The notes under the pieces are model-generated. The model was not told the origin of the DNA, ran no database searches, and was given only the letters and a program-made list of their open reading frames with translations. The position numbers and the translations under genes were made by a program. Shown piece by piece: positions 7,367-14,430 of a DNA stretch of 36,307 bases (positions are counted from its first letter, which is position 1; each line of letters begins with the position of its first letter). The stretch is from Clostridium sp. (GTDB taxonomy: Bacteria; Bacillota_A; Clostridia; Lachnospirales; Lachnospiraceae), in assembly GCA_023666975.1 (NCBI GenBank), contig JAMPAW010000021.1, positions 1 to 36,307 on the forward strand, in the 5' to 3' direction.

Positions 7367-10185
7367 TGAAAAGAAAACAGATTGTTCATTATGTCACAAA
7401 GCAGTATATGCGCCTGAATAAAAAGCGGACGTTTACCACATTTGTCGGAATTGTATTTATGGTTCTTTTAATGACCTGCGTATTTGTCGGAAAGGATACG
7501 GCCATTGGCTATCTGCAGGAGGTCAGCTCAAGAAATCAGGGGAAATGGCATTTTGTCATCAACCATGCAACAAAGGAGCAGCGGCAGAGAGTGGAGGAGC
7601 TTGGGTACATTGCTGCGCTTTCGGAATCGGTGAACCTTGGCACGATAGATTTTTTACCGTCTGCGAATGCGGAACGGCCGTATTTGAATGTAAAGGCATA
7701 TGGCAGGCAGTGCTTCGACTGGTATAATATCAAGCTGATTCGCGGAAGGCTTCCGGAAAATGCAGAGGAAATTGTAATCAGTGTGGCATGCCTGGATGAC
7801 GGGGCAGATATTCAAATCGGGGATACGATAGAGGCGGCATATTTTCACCGCACCCTGACCGGAACGCAGACAGACGGTGCAAATCAGACGGTTTTCCCCT
7901 ATTACAATCTGGTCATTGGCAAGGGAGATACGACAGCGGCACCATTGGATTTTCCCTATTATGGAGAAAATGAGAGTTTCCGGGAAAATAAGGAAATGAC
8001 AGGAAAAGAAGGCCATTACACGGTGACTGGCATTATCGAGGTTCCGTTTTTTGAGGCCGAAGCGGGGGCGGGGTATACGGCAATTACCCTGCTGGACGAT
8101 AATATCCGTAACGAGGCAGATGACGTGAATCTCTCGCTGCAGATTGATTTTGAAAGGGCATCGGAGTATCCGTATATGGATTTAAAAGAGATTGCAGGGG
8201 AAGATAATCTGGAAGCCAATGATTACTATCTGGCATTTTCCGGGGATAGTGCAGACTCTACGATGAATCAGCTGGTCAATATGATGACGGTGTTTTTTGT
8301 GCTGCTGATTGGCTTTGCCTCGGTCATTTTAATCTATAACGTATTTAACCTGTCCTTCCGCGAGCGGAGCCGGTATCTCGGCATGCTCTCTTTAGTCGGC
8401 GCAACGGCAAGGCAGAAACGGAGCAGCATTTATTATGAGGCATTTATCCTGCTGCTGTTTGCGCTGCCGGTGGGGATTTTATCCGGCTTTGGTGTCATTT
8501 ATCTGGGAATGAATCTGCTGCAGCCCTATATCCGTATTTTTGTCTATGCGGGGCTGTCCATGGAACCGGTTCCGGTGACACTTCTGATCCGGCCGGAGGC
8601 CCTGCTCATTATCGTGGCGGCAAGCGTAATCACCGTACTGGTATCGGCATTCCTGCCGGCGAAAAAGATTGGCAGGACCGGAGCGGTGGAGGGTGTCCGT
8701 GGAAATGCGGGTGAAAAATCCCGTCTGTATAAGATGAACCGGAAGGCCATAAAGAATTTCGGGGCAGAGAGAATGCTGGCCCAAAATTCCTTAAGCCGCC
8801 AGCGCAGAAAGCGGAGAAGCATCAGCCTTTCCGTGATTATTTTCCTGGTCATTTTAGTGGTGACGGCATTTGGTTCAGCCAGTGTCCATACGGTTATTGA
8901 GAAGAAAATTGCGAACGGGACGAGCATGAGCCTGCCGTTACAGGAGAATGAGTATTCTTTTTGCTTTACGTCGGAAGTGATAGAGGCAGATTCGTTTGAG
9001 GCGGAATGGGAGAAGTATGAGGCGGTTAAAGAGGAGCTTTCCCGGCGGCCGGATATTACCCGCATCGTTGAATGGTATGATACGATGTTTGTAGGACAGA
9101 TTGACAATGCCTTTTTCAGTGAAGAGTACAAGGCGGCGCACATGGACATTGTACGCCAGTATGTCGGGGATCAGATGAGCCGGGAAGAAATCGAGCAGGA
9201 GTATGAGCTGTACGTTCCGGCAAATATACAGGTGGTCGATGATGATACGCTGGCGGATATGGCAAAGCGCTGCGGCGCAGATGAGGCGTTGCTTGCCGAT
9301 GAAAGCAAGCAGGGTGTCATTGTCATGAATGAGGGAAAGCTTTCCACGGACAGCTATATCATTGACGGGGGAAAACCGGAACGCTACCGCTATTATGATA
9401 TTGCGCATATTTCGGATTTACAGCCGGGGGATTCCTTTGTGATGAAATATTATTCGGTACAAGCGGAAGCAGAGGAGGAATTTCCGTTTACAATTGCCGG
9501 CTATGGGGATAATGACAGCCTTGCGGATTATATCGCAGTCGATGGGGAGTTTGTCTGGCTGATTATGGGAAAGACCACAGCGGCACGTCTGGCAGAAGCC
9601 TTTGGCCGTTCCAGCCTTGCAGAAATGATGTCAACAGAGCTGCGTATCACCATGGAGGAAAAGGACGGGGATTTGGAGGAATACTTACAGCATATCGCAG
9701 ATAGCTCGGAGAGCTTGGTATTTATGCCCGAAAGTTACAGGGAGATTGAAAATACCATGACCAAAGCGGTTGCGCGGATTGTGGATATTATGCTGATTTG
9801 CTTTGTGCTGCTGACCTCCGTAATCTGCCTGATGAATCTGCGGAATTCTGTCTATGGAAGAATGGCAGACCGCCGGCAGGAGTTCGCCGTGATGAAATCC
9901 GTGGGAATGACAAGGGGGCAGATACGCACAATGCTTTTGTGGGAGTGCGGTGGTATTTTGCTGGAAGGCATGCTGGTGGCGGTTGTGGCTTCTTCCGTGT
10001 TAATCGTTGGCATGCGCTATGTGCTGAGTTCCCTGTTTGGGCGGCTTGCGCTAAAGATTCCGTATCTGCTGGTTCTTGCTGCGGCCGTATTGACTGCGGG
10101 AATGGTGATTTTATTAACCCTGCGTTCTTTTGGCAGGGAAAAAGAGGAAAATATCCTTGAGAATATACGGAATGAGAGTGTATAA
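7366..10185 (+). CDS. FtsX-like ABC transporter permease, two FtsX domains
   Basis: A 939-residue membrane protein. ATG 7366 overlaps the ATPase stop (TGATG) and lies 9 bases after GGAGG; a GTG three bases earlier is the alternative. About eight membrane segments are visible, near residues 23-44, 305-328, 362-387, 411-432, 486-508, 806-826, 865-888 and 905-924. Two large extracellular domains occupy roughly 45-300 and 509-800. Each half ends in a three-segment FtsX core, with coupling motifs such as RERSRYLGMLSLVGAT and RRQEFAVMKSVGMT. This is a duplicated layout, not the ten-segment BceB plan with one large domain. Together with its ATPase it probably handles a hydrophobic peptide or envelope substrate. 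The extracellular domains, rich in Asp/Glu, are candidates for ligand sensing. Confidence 0.93.
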   Translation: MKRKQIVHYVTKQYMRLNKKRTFTTFVGIVFMVLLMTCVFVGKDTAIGYLQEVSSRNQGKWHFVINHATKEQRQRVEELGYIAALSESVNLGTIDFLPSANAERPYLNVKAYGRQCFDWYNIKLIRGRLPENAEEIVISVACLDDGADIQIGDTIEAAYFHRTLTGTQTDGANQTVFPYYNLVIGKGDTTAAPLDFPYYGENESFRENKEMTGKEGHYTVTGIIEVPFFEAEAGAGYTAITLLDDNIRNEADDVNLSLQIDFERASEYPYMDLKEIAGEDNLEANDYYLAFSGDSADSTMNQLVNMMTVFFVLLIGFASVILIYNVFNLSFRERSRYLGMLSLVGATARQKRSSIYYEAFILLLFALPVGILSGFGVIYLGMNLLQPYIRIFVYAGLSMEPVPVTLLIRPEALLIIVAASVITVLVSAFLPAKKIGRTGAVEGVRGNAGEKSRLYKMNRKAIKNFGAERMLAQNSLSRQRRKRRSISLSVIIFLVILVVTAFGSASVHTVIEKKIANGTSMSLPLQENEYSFCFTSEVIEADSFEAEWEKYEAVKEELSRRPDITRIVEWYDTMFVGQIDNAFFSEEYKAAHMDIVRQYVGDQMSREEIEQEYELYVPANIQVVDDDTLADMAKRCGADEALLADESKQGVIVMNEGKLSTDSYIIDGGKPERYRYYDIAHISDLQPGDSFVMKYYSVQAEAEEEFPFTIAGYGDNDSLADYIAVDGEFVWLIMGKTTAARLAEAFGRSSLAEMMSTELRITMEEKDGDLEEYLQHIADSSESLVFMPESYREIENTMTKAVARIVDIMLICFVLLTSVICLMNLRNSVYGRMADRRQEFAVMKSVGMTRGQIRTMLLWECGGILLEGMLVAVVASSVLIVGMRYVLSSLFGRLALKIPYLLVLAAAVLTAGMVILLTLRSFGREKEENILENIRNESV

Positions 10186-10218
10186 TGGAATAAGAGAAAC
10201 AGAGAGAGGAAAGTTTAT

Positions 10219-10899
10219 ATGACGGTTCTTGTGGTGGAAGATGATGAGATCATACTGGACGGATTAAAATATTCCCTGATGCAGGAGGGGTATGAGGTGT
10301 TTGCGGCAGTCAGTGCCGCAGATGCCAGAAAGCTTGTGCAAAGCGGCAGGTCATTTGATTTCTGCCTGCTTGACGTGATGCTGCCGGACGGAAACGGATT
10401 TGAAATCTGCGAGGAAGTACGGAAGGTGAGTAATGTGCCGATTCTGTTTTTGACAGCCTGTGATGATGAGGTGAGTACCGTCCGGGCATTAGAGCTTGGC
10501 GCAGACGACTATATTGCAAAGCCCTTCCGTATCCGGGAGCTGCTTGCCAGAATGCGGGCCGTTTTACGGAGAAGCGGCATGGATCATTCATCGGTGAACA
10601 GCATTGTAAACGTAGGGGAGAATCAGGTAAATATGCAGACCGGAAAGGTTTACCGGAATAATGAGGAAGTGATTCTCACTGCAATGGAGTATAAGCTTTT
10701 GCTGGTGTTTATCCATTACCGTGGTCAGGTGCTTACCCGTTCCCAGATTCTTGACCGGATTTGGGACGAGGCAGGGGATTTTGTAAATGATAATACGCTG
10801 TCTGTCTATATCAAGCGCCTTCGCAAAAAACTTGGAGATACCGGTGAAAATCAGCTCATCAAAACCATAAGGGGAACCGGATACCGCATGGAGAAATAG
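10219..10899 (+). CDS. OmpR/PhoB-family response regulator
   Basis: A 226-residue regulator from ATG 10219 with AGAGAGGAAAG upstream. The receiver domain has acidic pocket E7-D8-D9, phospho-acceptor D52 in LLDVMLPDG, T79 and K101. The C-terminal winged helix (about 130-226) ends in the characteristic KLGDTGENQLIKTIRGTGYRM. It sits between the permease and the kinase gene, so it is the partner of that kinase. It probably binds the TGACA-N4-TGTCA palindrome at 6567-6580 to activate its own operon; this is inference from the site's shape and position. All catalytic positions are intact. Confidence 0.95.
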   Translation: MTVLVVEDDEIILDGLKYSLMQEGYEVFAAVSAADARKLVQSGRSFDFCLLDVMLPDGNGFEICEEVRKVSNVPILFLTACDDEVSTVRALELGADDYIAKPFRIRELLARMRAVLRRSGMDHSSVNSIVNVGENQVNMQTGKVYRNNEEVILTAMEYKLLLVFIHYRGQVLTRSQILDRIWDEAGDFVNDNTLSVYIKRLRKKLGDTGENQLIKTIRGTGYRMEK

Positions 10900-10909
10900 G
10901 AGTGCTGTT

Positions 10910-11890
10910 ATGGAAGTGATTGTACAGGGTATACTGATTATTGCCGCTGGCATGATGTGCCTGCTGTCCGGGGATTACCGCATTTCATGTTTCATTTTGT
11001 TTATCTGCCTGATTGCCCTGTATGCCATAAGCCTTTGGCGGCAGCATGACAGGGAAAAACAGTTAACGGAAATGACGATGTATCTGATGAAGCTTCAGGA
11101 CGGCCTGGCACTTCCGGAACTGGCAAAATGCAATGAGGGATATCTCGGCATTTTGCAGAGTGAGATATATAAAATGGTTGTGCTGCTGAAAGAGCAGACG
11201 AATGCGGCGGCGAAGCAAAAAAATTATCTGGCCCAAATGTTATCCGATATTTCCCACCAGATCAAAACACCACTTACCGCGATCACGCTGATGACGGATT
11301 TGTTAAAGGAACCGGGGCTGTCGGAGGAAAAGCGGCTGGAGTTTGCTGCGGGGATTGATAAGCAGTTAGGGAAAATCACCTGGCTGATTCGGAATCTGCT
11401 GACCATTTCCCAGCTTGAGGCAGATGTATTAAAGCTGAAGCGGGAAGAGATTCCGGTATCCGGTTTGCTTGAAAAGGCATGCCAGCCGTTAGCGATTTTA
11501 GCCGAACTAAAAGGCGTGGCAATCCTTTTAGATGAGTGCTCGGACGATATTGTGTTAAACTGTGACGAGGCATGGACGGCGGAAGCCTTTTCCAACATTA
11601 TCAAAAACTGCATTGAGCATACACCGGAGGGAGGCGAAATCCGCATTGCGGCCGGACAAAACAATCTCGCCGTGAATATTACCATTCGGGATAACGGCTG
11701 TGGTATCGCAAGGGAGGATCTGCCGCATATATTTGAGCGTTTTTATAAAGGAAAGCATGGATCGAAAAACAGTGTGGGAATTGGCCTTGCGATGGCAAAG
11801 CAGATTATTTACCGTCAGGACGGGATCATTTCGGTGGAGAGTACGGAGGGAAAAGGGACGATTTTCCGGATTAAGATGTATCTGCGGTGA
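10910..11890 (+). CDS. Intramembrane-sensing sensor histidine kinase (BceS-like)
   Basis: A 326-residue kinase starting 10 bases after the regulator gene. Two membrane helices (residues 3-20 and 24-43) are joined by only a few residues, so there is no extracellular sensor domain. This is the layout of intramembrane-sensing kinases such as BceS, which receive their signal from the partner ABC transporter. The HisKA box SDISHQIKTPL places the phospho-acceptor at H116. The ATPase domain has an N box NIIKNCIEHTPEGG, G1 DNGCGIAREDLPHIFERFYKG and G2 GIGLAMAKQI. It should phosphorylate D52 of the upstream regulator. Context supports a transporter-kinase sensing unit for antimicrobial peptides; the ligand is unknown. 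Confidence 0.94.
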   Translation: MEVIVQGILIIAAGMMCLLSGDYRISCFILFICLIALYAISLWRQHDREKQLTEMTMYLMKLQDGLALPELAKCNEGYLGILQSEIYKMVVLLKEQTNAAAKQKNYLAQMLSDISHQIKTPLTAITLMTDLLKEPGLSEEKRLEFAAGIDKQLGKITWLIRNLLTISQLEADVLKLKREEIPVSGLLEKACQPLAILAELKGVAILLDECSDDIVLNCDEAWTAEAFSNIIKNCIEHTPEGGEIRIAAGQNNLAVNITIRDNGCGIAREDLPHIFERFYKGKHGSKNSVGIGLAMAKQIIYRQDGIISVESTEGKGTIFRIKMYLR

Positions 11891-11944
11891 AAAAATAATC
11901 ATATCGTAAAGGAATCAGTAAAATTAAAGGAGGTGCAGACGAAA

Positions 11945-12772
11945 ATGTACAAAATGATTGCCTGCGATTTAGATGAAACACTGCTGAGCAGTGACCGCTC
12001 GATTTCTGAGCATAACATTGAAGCGATTAAACAAGCTACAGGACTAGGGGTTAAATTTGTACCTGCAACAGGGCGGGGATATAATTCAGTAGGAGGTACG
12101 CTGGAAAAACTGGGACTTTTGGATAAAGAAAATGAATATGTTATCTCTTACAATGGCGGTGCTGTCACGGAAAATAGAGAAAATAAACTGTTACATTTCG
12201 AGGGTATTTCCTTTGCATTGGCTCAGGAACTGTATCGCCGTGGTTTATCGTACAATGTGTGTATTCACGTTTATACAAAGGAAATGGTTTATGCGTATCG
12301 TTTCTGGCAGGAGGAAATGGACTACTTAGCGGGAAGAATGGAAGTTACAGAGATTTTTACAGAGAATCTTGACTTTTTAGCAGGGCAGGACATTGTCAAG
12401 GTTTTATATATGAATACGGACTATTCTTATCTGAAAAAAATCGAGGAAGAGTTAAAGGATATCACAGGGGAAATCGATGTCAGTTATTCGTCAAACCGCT
12501 ATATCGAATTTAACCGTAAAGGCGTTAATAAAGGTTCTGGTCTAATGTTTCTTGCAAACCGGTTAGGGATTAAACCGGAAGAAACGATTGCCATTGGTGA
12601 CAATTTTAATGACCTTTCCATGCTTCGTGCCGCCGGGTTGGGCGTTGGTGTCCAAAACACGATAAAGGAGATGAAACCATTGTGCGATTATATCACTACT
12701 GCAACCAATAATGAAAGTGCTGTGGCAGAAGTGATTGAAAAGTTTGTTTTATCTAAAATGTCCTGTTTTTAA
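11945..12772 (+). CDS. Cof-type HAD-IIB hydrolase (sugar-phosphate phosphatase family)
   Basis: A 275-residue soluble enzyme from ATG 11945, behind a strong AAAGGAGGTG; a GTG at 11933 lies within that ribosome site and is unlikely to be used. Motif I DLDETLL gives the nucleophile and acid Asp residues. Motif II is in VPATGRGYNSV, the motif III Lys is near NRKGVNKGSGL, and motif IV is IGDNFNDLSML. A cap domain sits between residues about 85 and 190. Cof enzymes dephosphorylate sugar phosphates, FMN or similar small substrates; the true substrate is not readable. The gene follows the kinase gene with 54 bases and no clear terminator. Its stop overlaps the convergent Spo0A-like gene by 20 bases. 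Confidence 0.93.
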   Translation: MYKMIACDLDETLLSSDRSISEHNIEAIKQATGLGVKFVPATGRGYNSVGGTLEKLGLLDKENEYVISYNGGAVTENRENKLLHFEGISFALAQELYRRGLSYNVCIHVYTKEMVYAYRFWQEEMDYLAGRMEVTEIFTENLDFLAGQDIVKVLYMNTDYSYLKKIEEELKDITGEIDVSYSSNRYIEFNRKGVNKGSGLMFLANRLGIKPEETIAIGDNFNDLSMLRAAGLGVGVQNTIKEMKPLCDYITTATNNESAVAEVIEKFVLSKMSCF

Positions 12773-13541
12773 TTTTGTTTGCATAATAGTATATTAGCTC
12801 TGTCAGGGTTGGCACACCTTTTTCCGAATGGATTCTGGCCGTGTAATGTTTAAGGAGTTCATCGACATCGTTAGAACGCCAGGCACTATTGATCGCATTT
12901 TGCATGGCCCGTTCCACACTGGTGTTTGTCTTTGCATATTTTTCACCAATTGTCGTACACAGATTGTGCTGCTGGTCATTCAGCACAAGAAGTATGGCAT
13001 CAGTCAGATACTTATAACCCACAGCTTTTGGGCTGATGCCGATTAAGTCCAGTTCAATGTTAATCAATTGCGTAAGCCGCTTTTTCTTCTGAACGGTGGA
13101 TTCACTGTATCCATGCTCCGGACTCCGATTGTACAGGCTCTTCTTAATCGTATCTTTCATCAAGGACAACAATTCAATAACCTTTTTTTCCGAGTAATCT
13201 GTCTGGCGTTTCGACAGAATAAAATCTGCTCCCAGCTTTCGGGCACAATCATGAGTGACCGTACTGGGGTTATTTGTGGTTACCAGAATATATGGTTTAT
13301 AGGATGGCAGCAGGCATTGTAAATCGCGCAACAGAAGTAATCCGTTACCCGTTCCACGATTTAATTCCAAGTCAAGCACAATTGCGTCAGGCCGATATTC
13401 TTTTACCAGCTCGAATGCCTGATAGGAATTGTCTGTGGCGGCCAGGATAGAAATGTCTATGGCCGCATCTGCATATTCCGTAAAGCGTGTATGTACGGAT
13501 ATATCGTCGTCGACCAATATAATATTTAATCTTTTGTTCAT
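12753..13541 (-). CDS. Spo0A-like response regulator, candidate regulator of the CIS operon
   Basis: A 262-residue protein from ATG 13541 with AGGAGG upstream. The N-terminal receiver has D11-D12-D13, phospho-acceptor D57 in IVLDLEL, a Thr in LVTTNNPS and a Lys in ILSKRQ. The C-terminal half (about 150-262) matches the Spo0A DNA-binding domain: GYKYLTDAILLVLND, then EKYAKTNTSVERAMQNAI, NSAWRSNDVDELL and the end SEKGVPTLTELIYYYANKI. It resembles Spo0A in plan but differs in detail, so I call it a paralogue rather than Spo0A. It diverges from the injection-system operon, and the gap of 128 bases holds a perfect 0A box (13600-13606). It may therefore tie expression of the particle to phosphorelay or stationary-phase signals (inference). 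Confidence 0.9.
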   Translation of the reverse strand: MNKRLNIILVDDDISVHTRFTEYADAAIDISILAATDNSYQAFELVKEYRPDAIVLDLELNRGTGNGLLLLRDLQCLLPSYKPYILVTTNNPSTVTHDCARKLGADFILSKRQTDYSEKKVIELLSLMKDTIKKSLYNRSPEHGYSESTVQKKKRLTQLINIELDLIGISPKAVGYKYLTDAILLVLNDQQHNLCTTIGEKYAKTNTSVERAMQNAINSAWRSNDVDELLKHYTARIHSEKGVPTLTELIYYYANKIKNRTF

Positions 13542-13565
13542 GATACATTATTTACCTCCTGGATA

Positions 13566-13571
13566 ATTATA
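13566..13571 (-). promoter_or_regulatory. -10 element of the Spo0A-like gene
   Basis: On the minus strand, TATAAT at 13571-13566 lies 24 bases before the ATG at 13541. No consensus -35 is found at 17 bases (GTGAAA). The 0A box starts 28 bases upstream of this -10, so autoregulation is possible. Confidence 0.45.
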
Positions 13572-13599
13572 TAACAAAAACCAACAATTTTCACCATAA

Positions 13600-13606
13600 T
13601 TCGACA
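13600..13606. promoter_or_regulatory. 0A box (Spo0A-type binding site) in the divergent intergenic region
   Basis: TTCGACA, the exact reverse complement of the 0A-box core TGTCGAA. It is the only perfect copy I found outside coding sequence in this window. It lies 35 bases before the candidate TATACT -10 of the injection-system operon and 28 bases before the TATAAT of the Spo0A-like gene. A 7-base match by chance in 128 bases on two strands is expected about 1.6% of the time. Confidence 0.6.
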
Positions 13607-13640
13607 AAGAATACTAACAATTATTTTGGTCGTTATACAG

Positions 13641-13646
13641 TATACT
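13641..13646 (+). promoter_or_regulatory. Candidate -10 element of the injection-system operon
   Basis: TATACT 24 bases before the gp25-like gene. The -35 position (13618-13623, CAATTA) is poor, which fits an activator-dependent promoter. The gene's ribosome site AGGAGGAAAG lies just before ATG 13670. Confidence 0.4.
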
Positions 13647-13669
13647 GGAAACAAAAACAGGAGGAAAGT

Positions 13670-14080
13670 ATGTTTGAGTTTGACCGTCATCATGACTTTC
13701 TGGGCAATGGCTGGCAGTTTCCGGTCACTGTGGACAGTATGACCGGACAGATTAGAGAAAGCTCTTATGAAGAGAATATTAAACAGAGTATCTATTTAAT
13801 CGTGATGACCAGAAAAGGGGAAAGAGTAATGCGTCCGGATTTTGGCTGTGACATTCATCAGTTTATGTTTGATACGATAGATTATACAACGTTGATGATC
13901 ATGCAGCAGGCGGTGGAAGCTGCTTTGATTCGCTGGGAACCGCGTATTCAGGATATCCGGGTCGAAGTCAGGGACAGGGTGCAGGAAAACAGTGCCGTGG
14001 AGATTGGAATTGCTTACCGGGTGAGAACAACAAACAGTCCATTTAACCTGGTTTTTCCGTTTTATCTGGAAGAGACATAA
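13670..14080 (+). CDS. gp25/GPW-like CIS baseplate protein (Afp9-like)
   Basis: A 136-residue protein, first gene of the injection-system operon, from ATG 13670 with AGGAGG upstream. It has the gp25-like fold signature: an EENIKQSIYLIVMTRKGERVMRP segment followed by DFGC, then IQQ-type helices ending in RWEPRIQDIRVEV, and a terminal beta strand. In T4, Afp/PVC and T6SS (TssE), gp25-like proteins sit in the baseplate and anchor the first sheath ring through a handshake strand. The conserved EPR-like triad appears as WEPRI. The next gene follows at 17 bases. No alteration of core residues is seen. Confidence 0.93.
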   Translation: MFEFDRHHDFLGNGWQFPVTVDSMTGQIRESSYEENIKQSIYLIVMTRKGERVMRPDFGCDIHQFMFDTIDYTTLMIMQQAVEAALIRWEPRIQDIRVEVRDRVQENSAVEIGIAYRVRTTNSPFNLVFPFYLEET

Positions 14081-14097
14081 TCTGTGGAGGCAAAAAG

Positions 14098-14430
14098 ATG
14101 GAGTATCAGGATAAGGAGCAAAAGGAAGAGCGGCCAAACCGCACGGGGATACCGGACAGTCTGCGGCAGCAGGCAGAGCAGAAATCAGGCCTGTCCTTTG
14201 AAGATGTGCGGGTTCATTATCATTCACCGCGGCCTGCAAAGGTGGGGGCTTTGGCGTATACGCAGGGAAATCATATCTATGTAGCTCCGGGGCAGGAAAG
14301 GCATTTACCCCATGAACTGGGACATATCGTACAGCAGAAAGAGGGAAGAGTGGAAGCGACAAGACAGTTGAATGGATATAACATAAATGACGATCAGATG
14401 TTGGAAAGTGAAGCGGATAGATTCTTATGA
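14098..14430 (+). CDS. Stand-alone DUF4157 HELGH protein
   Basis: A 110-residue protein from ATG 14098. Residues 15-40 match the typical DUF4157 opening (TGIPDSLRQQAEQKSGLSFEDVRVHY). HELGH at 72-76 provides two zinc-ligand histidines and a catalytic Glu, and ESEAD at 103-107 supplies a possible third ligand. DUF4157 is strongly linked to extracellular contractile injection systems and is usually the leading part of large toxins. Here it is the whole protein, with no C-terminal effector domain. It overlaps the AAA+ ATPase gene by four bases (ATGA). It could be a processing peptidase for cargo, a loading tag made as a separate piece, or a small effector. The role is unresolved; the family call is firm. 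Confidence 0.9.
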   Translation: MEYQDKEQKEERPNRTGIPDSLRQQAEQKSGLSFEDVRVHYHSPRPAKVGALAYTQGNHIYVAPGQERHLPHELGHIVQQKEGRVEATRQLNGYNINDDQMLESEADRFL

